From positions 1 to 19,932 of the forward strand of contig DCUI01000071.1 of the NCBI GenBank assembly GCA_002327785.1: a DNA stretch of 19,932 nucleotides, written 5' to 3'. The first letter of the stretch is position 1. Each line of letters begins with the position of its first letter. Under the pieces are notes generated by a model. That model made no database searches, had not been told where the DNA came from, and was given only the letters and a program-made list of their open reading frames with translations. Source of the DNA: Phycisphaerales bacterium UBA2218 (lineage in GTDB: Bacteria; Planctomycetota; Phycisphaerae; Sedimentisphaerales; Anaerobacaceae). This document shows positions 1 to 6,756 of this stretch, in pieces. Position numbers and translations under genes: made by a program.

Positions 1-968
1 GTCCGAATCCGGGTGGACGGCTTCATCGGCTCCTGTTCCCGGATGACCCGCTGCATCTCAACGTAACCCGCCTTGCGGAGTTCCTCTTCGCTGAAGGGCG
101 TGGTCCCGGTCAGCAGTTCGTAGAGCAGGACGCCCAGAGAGTAGATATCGGTGCGGGTGTCGATATCGCGGTCGCTCAATTCCGCCTGTTCCGGACTCAT
201 GTAGGCGGGGGTTCCGATGATGTGGGCGTAGCGGGTGAAGAGCGTCTTTTCCGTCAGACGCTGGTTCGTCGCTTTGGCGATCCCGAAGTCGATCACCTTG
301 GGCACCGGCCTGCCGTCATGGTGCGTGACCATAACGTTGGAGGGTTTCAAATCGCGGTGGATGATGCCCTTCTGATGGGCGTGCTGCACGGCGTGGCAGA
401 CCTGGATGAACAGACCCAGCCGGTCCTTGGTGCTCAGGCTATTCCTATCGCAGTACTCGGTGATCGAGAGCCCCGGGACCAGCTCCATGACGAAGTATGG
501 CCGGCCGGTCTCGGTGGCCCCTGCATCAAGGACCTTGGCGATGCCGGGGTGGTCCATAAGGGCCAGGGCCTGCCTCTCAGCCTCAAAACGGGCAATCACC
601 TGCCTGGTATCCATTCCCAGCTTGATGATCTTAAGGGCGACTTTCCGCCGGATCGGCCGCTCCTGTTCGGCCATGTAAACCACCGCCATGCCCCCTTCCC
701 CGATCCTCTCCAGGAGCTTATACCGCCCAATGACGGTTCCGGGACCCTCCGTCAGAGCGGAGTCATCCAGCACAACATTCTCGCCCAGGGGCAGATTCTC
801 CAGGAAATCGCCACGCTCGTCACGAGATTGGAGCAATGCCGTCACCCGGGCGAGCAAGGCAGGATCGCCTCTGCAGACTTCCTTGAGATAGGCGGCGCGC
901 TCGGCGGCGGGCTTCGCTGCGGCAGCGTGGTATAGCAACTCTTCATCATTGAGGTGTTCTGGGTCCAT
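1..968 (-). CDS. Serine/threonine protein kinase, N-terminal part (runs off left edge)
   Basis: Hanks-type Ser/Thr kinase read on the minus strand; 322 codons are visible and the frame is still open at the window edge. After an ~80-residue leader the kinase core is clear: glycine loop IGEGGMAVVY (residues 89-98), ATP-binding Lys113 in VALKII, catalytic loop HRDLKPSN (204-211, Asp206), DFG at 227-229, GTPAYMSPE (252-260) and DIYSLG (274-279). All catalytic residues are present, so it should be active. The start ATG at 968 has only a weak ribosome site (CGGGAA). It lies 89 bases downstream of an ECF sigma factor on the same strand, a pairing common in planctomycetes, where the kinase often carries C-terminal repeat or membrane domains; those would lie outside this window. 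The kinase identity is certain; its target is unknown. Confidence 0.95.
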   Translation of the reverse strand, partial: MDPEHLNDEELLYHAAAAKPAAERAAYLKEVCRGDPALLARVTALLQSRDERGDFLENLPLGENVVLDDSALTEGPGTVIGRYKLLERIGEGGMAVVYMAEQERPIRRKVALKIIKLGMDTRQVIARFEAERQALALMDHPGIAKVLDAGATETGRPYFVMELVPGLSITEYCDRNSLSTKDRLGLFIQVCHAVQHAHQKGIIHRDLKPSNVMVTHHDGRPVPKVIDFGIAKATNQRLTEKTLFTRYAHIIGTPAYMSPEQAELSDRDIDTRTDIYSLGVLLYELLTGTTPFSEEELRKAGYVEMQRVIREQEPMKPSTRIR

Positions 969-1057
969 CTGGTGTTCCCGACAGCAGGGCTCTACAGTAC
1001 CATGCGAAAAACGGCCCCGGCGTTCCCTCACAAAACCAGGGTTCTCTGAAGAAAAAC

Positions 1058-1639
1058 TTACGGGTCGGCCGTGGCGTCGCGTCTTTGCCTGATCTCTGCG
1101 TGCAGCCAGGAGCGTGCGTAATCCCAGTGCCGCTCGGCCGTGGCATGGGAGATGTTGAGGGCTTGGGCGGCCTGCTGGATGGTCAGCCCGGCGAAGTAAC
1201 GCAACGTAACGAGATCGGCCTTGAGCTTGTCCCTCTTGGCGAATCTGGCCAACGCCTCGTCCAGGAGGATCAGATCGTCCGCAACCCGTTCATTGTCCGC
1301 CTCCGCGATACCTTCGTCCAGATCTACCCGTTGCAGTTCGCCGCCTCGTTTGCCCCCCTTTTTGCGTCGGGCGTTCTCCACCAGGATTCGCCGCATCGCT
1401 TCCGCTGCGGCAGCGAAGAAATGGCCTCGGTTCTCCCAACTCTGCGGTTCATCTCCCACCAACCGGATGTATGCCTCGTGAACCAGTGCGGTCGCCTGGA
1501 GGGTTTGGCCCGGAGGCTCATGAGAGAGCTTCTGAGCCGCGAGTAAGCGCAGCTCCTCGTACACCAGCGGCAAGAGTTCGTCTGTGGCTTTGGCCTCTCC
1601 CCGTTCGATCGCGTTCAGGATGCGTGTGACGTCACTCAT
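1058..1639 (-). CDS. ECF-type RNA polymerase sigma factor (TIGR02999/Sigma70_ECF-like)
   Basis: A 193-residue sigma factor of the extracytoplasmic-function group. The N-terminal half has the region-2 signature of this subfamily, LQATALVHEAYIRL followed by W.NRGHFFAAAAEAMRRILV.NARR, which binds core polymerase and the -10 element. The C-terminal half has a helix-turn-helix (LRYFAGLTIQQAAQALNIS, then TAERHW) that would read the -35 element. An ATG 48 bases further upstream is possible, but I chose ATG 1639 because GGGGAG stands 5 bases before it and MSDVTRIL is the usual start of the family. No anti-sigma gene is adjacent; the following kinase is the probable regulator or co-regulated partner, which is an inference from family context. 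Confidence 0.93.
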   Translation of the reverse strand: MSDVTRILNAIERGEAKATDELLPLVYEELRLLAAQKLSHEPPGQTLQATALVHEAYIRLVGDEPQSWENRGHFFAAAAEAMRRILVENARRKKGGKRGGELQRVDLDEGIAEADNERVADDLILLDEALARFAKRDKLKADLVTLRYFAGLTIQQAAQALNISHATAERHWDYARSWLHAEIRQRRDATADP

Positions 1640-1675
1640 GCCAACTCCCCACCGTGTCGAGCCCATGACGGGTCT

Positions 1676-1704
1676 ATTTTCCAACAAATGTGGAGGAATT
1701 GCAA
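1676..1704 (-). promoter_or_regulatory. Possible promoter for the sigma factor-kinase pair
   Basis: On the minus strand TTGCAA (1704-1699) is followed after 17 bases by GAAAAT (1681-1676). The -35 is fair and the -10 poor, and the start codon is 37 bases downstream. Weak support from sequence alone. Confidence 0.25.
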
Positions 1705-1745
1705 GTCGCGGCCCCTCGGAACACGGCGAAGCAGCCTCCTGCGCG

Positions 1746-1774
1746 TTGAACCGTGGCGGCGAATCGACTACAAT
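1746..1774 (+). promoter_or_regulatory. Sigma70-like promoter for the lemA operon
   Basis: TTGAAC (1746-1751), 17-base spacer, TACAAT (1769-1774). Both boxes match the housekeeping consensus at five and four or five of six positions with ideal spacing. The predicted transcript would begin near 1781, giving a leader of about 70 bases before the GTG at 1853. It is the only good promoter seen upstream of the three-gene run. Confidence 0.6.
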
Positions 1775-1852
1775 GCCTCCCCGTGGGGCAGGCGGCGCCG
1801 GGCCCCGGTGCGGATCAAGACAAGACGCGGTATTTTGGCGAAGGGATAGGTA

Positions 1853-2524
1853 GTGCAGCCACTAATCATTGTCGGTGTCGTCGCGCTGATTGTCGTCATG
1901 GGGGTTCTCAGCTACCTCAGCGCCCAGAAGCGGCGCGAAGCGATGATGGCCCTTGCAGCAAAGCTGGGGTTTCATTTCGATCCGGCCAAGGATTGGGACC
2001 TGGCCAGACGGTACAGCTTTCTCGACAAGTTGCGGGCCGGCTCGAATCGATATGCCTTCAACGTCCTCAGCGGGTCTTACGAGGGCCAGGAAGTGATCCT
2101 GTTCGACCATCACTACGAGACCTATTCCTCCGATTCCAAGGGGCACACGCAGACCCATCATCACTATTTCTCCTGCTTTATCCTGCACTTGCCGAGGTCT
2201 TTCCCGGAACTCGTTATTGCGAGGGAGGGGTTCTTCTCGAAGATCGCCCAGGCTGTTGGCTACGACGACATCGATTTTGAGTCGCACGAGTTCTCTCGCA
2301 GGTTTTGCGTTCGCTCGCCGGACAAGAAGTTCGCGTATGACATCTGCCATGCCCGAATGATGGAATATCTGCTGGCCAACGACGATTTGACCATTGAGAT
2401 CGAGGGCGATGTGCTGGCGATCACGTTCAGCTCCCGGCTGGACCCCGAGCGGATCGAGCCAAACCTGAATCGTCTCGTGGCCTTGAGGTCTCTTATGCCC
2501 GAGTATCTGTTCTCCAGGAGGTGA
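1853..2524 (+). CDS. Membrane-anchored protein of unknown function, LemA neighbour
   Basis: A 223-residue protein starting at GTG 1853, with AAGGGA seven bases upstream. Residues 3-22 are a single hydrophobic helix followed by the basic stretch KRRE, so the remainder is probably anchored in the inner membrane with the helix N-terminal. The rest is a soluble domain with no catalytic motif I recognise. It has a histidine-rich patch (HTQTHHHY, about residues 102-109), a repeated aromatic/acidic character and a conserved-looking segment DDIDFESHEFSRRFCVRS. I recall proteins of this look next to lemA in planctomycetes, but no function is known to me. The stop codon overlaps the ribosome site of lemA four bases upstream of its start, so the two are almost certainly translated together. 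Confidence 0.85.
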   Translation: MQPLIIVGVVALIVVMGVLSYLSAQKRREAMMALAAKLGFHFDPAKDWDLARRYSFLDKLRAGSNRYAFNVLSGSYEGQEVILFDHHYETYSSDSKGHTQTHHHYFSCFILHLPRSFPELVIAREGFFSKIAQAVGYDDIDFESHEFSRRFCVRSPDKKFAYDICHARMMEYLLANDDLTIEIEGDVLAITFSSRLDPERIEPNLNRLVALRSLMPEYLFSRR

Positions 2525-2528
2525 AAGT

Positions 2529-3089
2529 ATGTGGGTGCCGCTCGTTCTGGTTGCGGCGATTGTGTTGCTGCCGTTGATCTATGTCATCGCGACGTATAAT
2601 ACGCTGGTGGCTCTGCGCAACCACATTCGCGACGCATGGGCCAATGTCGATACAGAGCTCAAGCGCCGCTACGACCTGATTCCCAACCTCGTCGCGACGG
2701 TCAAGGGCTATGCGGCCCACGAGAAGGATGTTTTCGAACGCGTCACGCAGCTTCGAACCCAGTGCATGGCCAGCCAGGGCCGGCCCGAGGAGCAGGCGGC
2801 GGACGAGAACCAATTGGTGGCCGCCCTGCAGAAGATGCTGGCGGTCGTGGAGAATTACCCGCAATTGAAGGCCGACCGGCACTTCCTCAAGCTCCAGCAG
2901 GAACTTGTCAACACGGAGGACCGCATTCAGGCGGCCCGGCGGTTCTTCAACGGCAACGTCCGCGACTATCGCAACAAGTGTCAGATGTTCCCGAGCAGCA
3001 TTATTGCCGGGGCGTTCGGCTTCGAGTCGCAAGACTACTTCAATGTGCCGTCGTCAGTTCGCGAAGTGCCGGACGCGCAGTTTGGATAG
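2529..3089 (+). CDS. lemA: LemA family protein
   Basis: A 186-residue LemA-family protein. Residues 3-22 form one transmembrane helix, followed by the family signature: YNTLVALRNHIRDAWANVDTELKRRYDLIPNLV (residues 23-55), then a long helical region and the end motif RRFFNGNVRDYRN..MFPSSIIAGAFGF. These are the standard LemA landmarks and the length is normal. LemA proteins are membrane-anchored helical bundles of unclear role, often paired with TPM-domain or membrane-stress proteins. Here the partner is instead the unknown protein upstream, whose stop codon lies inside the strong AGGAGGTG ribosome site of lemA. The next gene starts three bases after the lemA stop. Confidence 0.95.
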   Translation: MWVPLVLVAAIVLLPLIYVIATYNTLVALRNHIRDAWANVDTELKRRYDLIPNLVATVKGYAAHEKDVFERVTQLRTQCMASQGRPEEQAADENQLVAALQKMLAVVENYPQLKADRHFLKLQQELVNTEDRIQAARRFFNGNVRDYRNKCQMFPSSIIAGAFGFESQDYFNVPSSVREVPDAQFG

Positions 3090-3092
3090 CCC

Positions 3093-3746
3093 ATGGACCA
3101 ACCGAAGATCGTCAGAATCTCCGCCGCAGCCACGCAATCCTGCCATGAAATTGTGGCTCTCATCGACCGCGATCTCGTGCGGCGCAAGGCGAGTGATGCG
3201 GGGCAAAACGCTCGTAAACGAGAAATCCACATCTTCCATGAGGGCGATCCCGATCCTCTGCAACGGATGCTCAACGCGATTCAGCCGGGCAGCTATGTGC
3301 GGCCTCACCGGCATCTCGACCCGCCCAAAGCCGAGGCTATCATCGTTTTGCAGGGCGTTCTCGGCTACGCGTCCTTCACCGACGATGGTCTGCTCGACGA
3401 GGCAAATCTGATCCTGATGGACCCGGCCCGCGGCGTCTACGGATGCGACATTCGGGCGGGGGTTTGGCACACCATCCTTGCTCTGGCGCCGGACACGGTG
3501 CTCTTTGAAGTCAAGCCGGGCCCGTACGATTCCGCCATCGACAAGGGGTTTGCGCCGTGGTCGCCGCCGGAGGGCAGTCCGGAGGCCGCTCTCTTTCTGG
3601 CGGATCTTGAGCATAGATTCCGTCGCCTGCACGGCTTGCCGCCGCGTTCCTGGGAACCGCCGCCTCCGGCGGATGGCCGGGATGCAGGGTCAGGTCACTT
3701 CCTGGACTCGGGTGCGGGGGCGCTGCCGCGGTCACGCAGAATGTGA
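3093..3746 (+). CDS. wbuC: WbuC family cupin-fold metalloprotein
   Basis: A 217-residue cupin. Metal ligands of the WbuC type are visible: RPHRH (His72, His74), Glu81 in PPKAEA, and His126 in AGVWHT. The family blocks QRMLNAIQPGSYVRPHRH, ARGVYG..I.AGVWHTI and VLFEVKPGPYD....KGFAPW.P.EG are all present. WbuC proteins occur beside O-antigen genes in enterobacteria and are assumed to act on sugars, but no reaction is established. It starts three bases after lemA with no clear ribosome site, suggesting coupled translation. The family-like part ends near residue 188; the last ~30 residues are Pro/Gly/Arg-rich and lie antisense to a short secreted-protein reading frame, so the tail may be read-through of rearranged DNA. 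Confidence 0.88.
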   Translation: MDQPKIVRISAAATQSCHEIVALIDRDLVRRKASDAGQNARKREIHIFHEGDPDPLQRMLNAIQPGSYVRPHRHLDPPKAEAIIVLQGVLGYASFTDDGLLDEANLILMDPARGVYGCDIRAGVWHTILALAPDTVLFEVKPGPYDSAIDKGFAPWSPPEGSPEAALFLADLEHRFRRLHGLPPRSWEPPPPADGRDAGSGHFLDSGAGALPRSRRM

Positions 3747-3795
3747 CCGTCGCCAGGATTCCGCCGATCGTGAAGAACCAGATGGTGCGCTTCAT
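3511..3795 (-). CDS. Short secreted-protein reading frame, possibly a truncated gene
   Basis: On the minus strand ATG 3795 is preceded at six bases by AAAGGGA (3808-3802), and the first ~24 residues form a convincing signal peptide (MKRT basic start, a core of WFFTIGGILATVTFCV, then TAA for cleavage). An ATG two codons upstream is a less likely start. The next residues are Pro/His-rich, and from about residue 40 the frame is simply antisense to the wbuC coding sequence, where it shows no protein-like conservation. The best reading is the 5' end of an exported-protein gene whose body has been lost, or a small real gene converging on wbuC. Confidence 0.35.
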   Translation of the reverse strand: MKRTIWFFTIGGILATVTFCVTAAAPPHPSPGSDLTLHPGHPPEAAVPRNAAASRAGDGIYAQDPPERERPPDCPPAATTAQTPCRWRNRTGPA

Positions 3796-3971
3796 AGCCA
3801 TTCCCTTTCATTCATTGTTCGTTCGCCGCACAAGAACCACCGTCGCGATCCGCGTCTCGTCACATCGCAGATCACGGCAACCGATTGGGACGCTGCTGTC
3901 AAGTCCTTGTATTGCCGGGCCTGGTGTGGTAGCTAATAGACCGAAAAGGCCTTTGTGAAAGGAGATTTACT

Positions 3972-5246
3972 ATGACCGGTTCACACCTCGTGAGTTCCTC
4001 GTCGCAGGGCGTCCACGGACAGTCTTCGCGCACCTGCTCCCGGCGGGAATTCCTTCATCGCGGCGCAGTCGTCGCCGGCGCCGCGTTGCCTCTGTACTCC
4101 ACCCTGGCTGTCCACGCCGCACCGAAGAAGGTGCGAATCGGGGTCGTGGGCGGCGGGTTCGGCACGAGCTTCCAGTGGCATGAGCATCCAGACTGTGCCG
4201 TCGAGGCGGTCAGCGACCTGCGGCCCGAGCGCCGCGAGCGGCTGATGCAGGTCTACAAGTGCGCCAAGTCCTACAATTCCCTCGAAGAGCTGGTGCTGGA
4301 TCGGAACATCGACGCGGTGGCGGTCTTCACCGAGGGGCCGAACCACGTCAGGCACGTCGCGGAGGTGATGAAGCACGGCAAGCACGCGATTTCCGCTGTG
4401 CCCGCCTCGTTGGGCGGGGGCGTCGAGGAGGCCGAGCGGCTGCTCGACGCCGTCAAGACCTCCGGCCTGACCTACATGATGGCTGAGACCAGCTACTATC
4501 AGCAGCCGACGATCTCCGCGCGAAAGTTCCACGAGCAGGGCAAGTTCGGCGAGATTTACTACTGCGAGGCCGAGTACCAGCACGCCGGGTTGGAATCGCT
4601 CTACTTCGAGAACGGCAAGCGCACCTGGCGTCACGGCCTGGCCCCCATGCACTACCCGACGCACTGCACCGCCTTCCTCACCGGCGTCACCGGCGAGCGG
4701 CTCACCGAAGTGTCTTGCTGTGGCTGGGGCGACGACGACCCGATCTGCAGGGACAACGTCTACAAGAACCCATTCTGGAATGAGTCGGCCATGTTCAAGA
4801 CCGACCGCGGCCACGCCTTCCGCTGCAACGTGTGGTGGAAGGGGGCCCATCGCGGGACCGAGCGGGCCCAATGGATCGGCAACAAGATGAGCTTCTACTG
4901 CGACCACCCGAACGGTCTGCCGCCTGTGATTGTGCGTTCGGCCGAGGGACGCAAGGAGAAGGACGACGCAGGTTTCGTCCGCGACCTGCCCGAGATGGAA
5001 AAGTACACGCAGCCCGCGTGGTGGAAGACCGACATGCTGCCCGAACCCCTGCGGCACGACACCGGGCATTATGGCTCGCACTCCTTCCTGACGCATGAGT
5101 TCATCGACGCCCTGGTGCATGGCCGCCGGCCTGCGGTCGATGTCTACGAAGCGCTGGCGTACACCGTACCCGGAATCGTCGCGCATGAATCCGCCCTGCG
5201 CGGCGGGGAGCAGATGAAGGTCCCGCAATTCAACCGGCCCGCGTAA
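3972..5246 (+). CDS. Tat-exported Gfo/Idh/MocA family oxidoreductase, altered EKP motif
   Basis: A 424-residue protein with a strong AAAGGAGAT ribosome site five bases before ATG 3972. A twin-arginine signal, SRREFL (residues 23-28) followed by a hydrophobic stretch to about residue 50, indicates folded export with bound cofactor. The Rossmann segment VRIGVVGGGFG (54-64) binds a nicotinamide nucleotide. In most of the family a Glu-Lys-Pro triad follows strand five; here that position reads HAISAVPASLGG (residues 138-149), so the usual catalytic-site lysine is absent. The rest, including SYYQQPTISARKF and HYPTHC, resembles a planctomycete subgroup that I recall also reads VPA. The substrate is unknown, probably a sugar or polyol. 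The next gene begins 20 bases downstream, so this may lead the run that ends with the O-acetylation pair. Confidence 0.9.
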   Translation: MTGSHLVSSSSQGVHGQSSRTCSRREFLHRGAVVAGAALPLYSTLAVHAAPKKVRIGVVGGGFGTSFQWHEHPDCAVEAVSDLRPERRERLMQVYKCAKSYNSLEELVLDRNIDAVAVFTEGPNHVRHVAEVMKHGKHAISAVPASLGGGVEEAERLLDAVKTSGLTYMMAETSYYQQPTISARKFHEQGKFGEIYYCEAEYQHAGLESLYFENGKRTWRHGLAPMHYPTHCTAFLTGVTGERLTEVSCCGWGDDDPICRDNVYKNPFWNESAMFKTDRGHAFRCNVWWKGAHRGTERAQWIGNKMSFYCDHPNGLPPVIVRSAEGRKEKDDAGFVRDLPEMEKYTQPAWWKTDMLPEPLRHDTGHYGSHSFLTHEFIDALVHGRRPAVDVYEALAYTVPGIVAHESALRGGEQMKVPQFNRPA

Positions 5247-5266
5247 AGGCGAGCAGGAGTTCCCGT

Positions 5267-6295
5267 ATGATGAAACGTGTGCTTGTGTTTCTATCTCTCG
5301 CGATCAATGCGATTCTGGCTTGCGCCGTCCTTGGTGTGCAGGAAGATCGTGTAGCCCAGCTTGCCAAGGAGGTGGGCAGCAAAGGGTGGATTGTGTTTGC
5401 AGCCCGTGCAGAAAACGAAACATGGGACCTGTTTCTCATGCGGCCGGATGGCTCCGCACGCCGGAACATCACAAACACGGCCGACGATGAAGAGGGCGGC
5501 CCGCGGTTCTCACTGGACGGTAGGCAACTGCTCTATCGCCGATTCGCGAAGGGCACGGTCATTAGCCACGACCTCTGGGGTTTCCAGGGGAATCTGATGA
5601 TCGCCGGACCCGACGGCGCACGTCCCGTACAGATCGGCGGTGACCGGGAGTTCCCCTGGGCTTCGTGGTCCCCGGACGCCAGGCAAATCGCCTGCCTGAC
5701 CCAGAAGGGTATTCAGATCGTCGATCTTCAGACGAAGAAAGTCGTGCGCGAGCTGCCGCGAAGGGGCATCTATCAGCAGCTTTTCTGGTCGCCGGACGGG
5801 CAATGGTTCTGCGGCGTGGCCAACGCTCGGATGATGTGGACCGTCGTGCGGATGCACGTCCGGACCGGTGAGTTGAACATCGTGCACGAGTTCCAGAGTT
5901 GCACGCCGGACTGGTTCCCCGACTCGAAGCATATCATCTACCCGAGCCGGCCCGCCGGCCAGAATGGCTATGGCTTCACCCAGCTCTGGATGAGCGACGG
6001 CGACGGCAAGGAAGCCAAGATGATCTACGGCGAGGATGGTTACCACATCTACGGCGGGGCGCTGTCACCCGACGGCAAATACGTGCTGTTCACTCGCTGT
6101 GGCGAGGACGGCGGCGGCTCGGAGAAATCCGGGGCGCCGATCTGCGTGATGCGAATGGAAGATGCCCCCGCGATTGCCGGACCCAGCGCCGCTCTGCGAA
6201 AGGTGCATCCCGATGCGAAGGAGGCCACGGTGCTCCAGCTTGTCGAAGGGTGGGAGCCGTGTTGGACGTATGCCGAAATAGGAGCTGAGAAATGA
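5267..6295 (+). CDS. TolB-like beta-propeller (PD40 repeat) exported protein
   Basis: A 342-residue protein with an N-terminal signal peptide (residues 1-24, MMKRVLVFLSLAINAILACA) and at least four TolB/WD40-like PD40 blades. The blades are recognisable by DLFLMRPDGS, GGPRFSLDGRQLLY, PWASWSPDARQIAC, QLFWSPDGQWF, TPDWFPDSKHIIY and GGALSPDGKYVLFT. AGGAG lies seven bases before ATG 5267; the next codon is also ATG. Such propellers usually act as periplasmic binding or scaffold modules rather than enzymes. Its final bases ATGA overlap the start of the lipoprotein gene, so the two are coupled. It is followed by polysaccharide-acetylation genes, but a direct role with them is only an inference from position. 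Confidence 0.85.
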   Translation: MMKRVLVFLSLAINAILACAVLGVQEDRVAQLAKEVGSKGWIVFAARAENETWDLFLMRPDGSARRNITNTADDEEGGPRFSLDGRQLLYRRFAKGTVISHDLWGFQGNLMIAGPDGARPVQIGGDREFPWASWSPDARQIACLTQKGIQIVDLQTKKVVRELPRRGIYQQLFWSPDGQWFCGVANARMMWTVVRMHVRTGELNIVHEFQSCTPDWFPDSKHIIYPSRPAGQNGYGFTQLWMSDGDGKEAKMIYGEDGYHIYGGALSPDGKYVLFTRCGEDGGGSEKSGAPICVMRMEDAPAIAGPSAALRKVHPDAKEATVLQLVEGWEPCWTYAEIGAEK

Positions 6296-6753
6296 GGATT
6301 GTCTCCACGTTGGTTGTTTTCGCGCTTGTGTCGCTGTGCACTTCGTGCGCGAAGAAAACACAGACTGCGGTGGACCCGAACGTTACGACTCGAGGCAGCA
6401 TCGAGGTGACGGCCCAGTTGGAGGAGATCCGGGGTGATCTGATCGACGATCCCATGTACGATTATGCACACGTGATGAAGTACAAAGTGCGGCAAGTGCA
6501 TCGGGGCAAAGTGGACAAGGAGACAATCTACGTGGGCCACTATAATCCTGCGGAGCCTCGCAGCAGCGTCGCCGACGCCCGCGTCCAGCAGATCGGCGGC
6601 GATGTCAAGCAGTTTCGCGTGGGCGACGTGCACCGGATGGCGATGGAGGCCCCCATCGACGACCACTACATGGGCGGGATCATCAACAAGTATTTCGGAG
6701 AAGTGAACGACCCCGTCTACTGGGCGATCTGGACCGACAAGGCCGCGAAGTGA
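6292..6753 (+). CDS. Small lipoprotein upstream of the acetyltransferase pair
   Basis: A 153-residue protein starting at the ATG that overlaps the previous stop codon (ATGA). It has a short signal peptide ending in SLCTSC; Cys19 is the probable lipidation site, although Cys at the -3 position makes the lipobox slightly unusual and Cys16 is an alternative. The mature part contains no catalytic motif I recognise. It has an extended beta-like segment (MKYKVRQVHRGKVDKETIYVGHYN) and an RVGDVHRMAME segment. Its position directly before the AlgI-like gene, three bases between stop and start, suggests a periplasmic partner of the acetylation machinery. That role is an inference. Confidence 0.75.
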   Translation: MRIVSTLVVFALVSLCTSCAKKTQTAVDPNVTTRGSIEVTAQLEEIRGDLIDDPMYDYAHVMKYKVRQVHRGKVDKETIYVGHYNPAEPRSSVADARVQQIGGDVKQFRVGDVHRMAMEAPIDDHYMGGIINKYFGEVNDPVYWAIWTDKAAK

Positions 6754-6756
6754 TCG

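Noticed and set aside
222..935. Plus-strand frame of 237 codons over the kinase gene
   Set aside because: The minus strand encodes all kinase catalytic motifs in order.
1626..1635. Perfect 10-base palindrome GTGACGTCAC at the sigma-factor start
   Set aside because: It lies within the first codons and is short enough to be chance; no second copy or operator-like arrangement was seen.
3981..5228. Long open frame on the minus strand opposite the first oxidoreductase (415 codons)
   Set aside because: It is the antisense shadow of a well-recognised gene in GC-rich DNA; composition is rich in Val, Leu, Arg and His with no domain or ribosome site.
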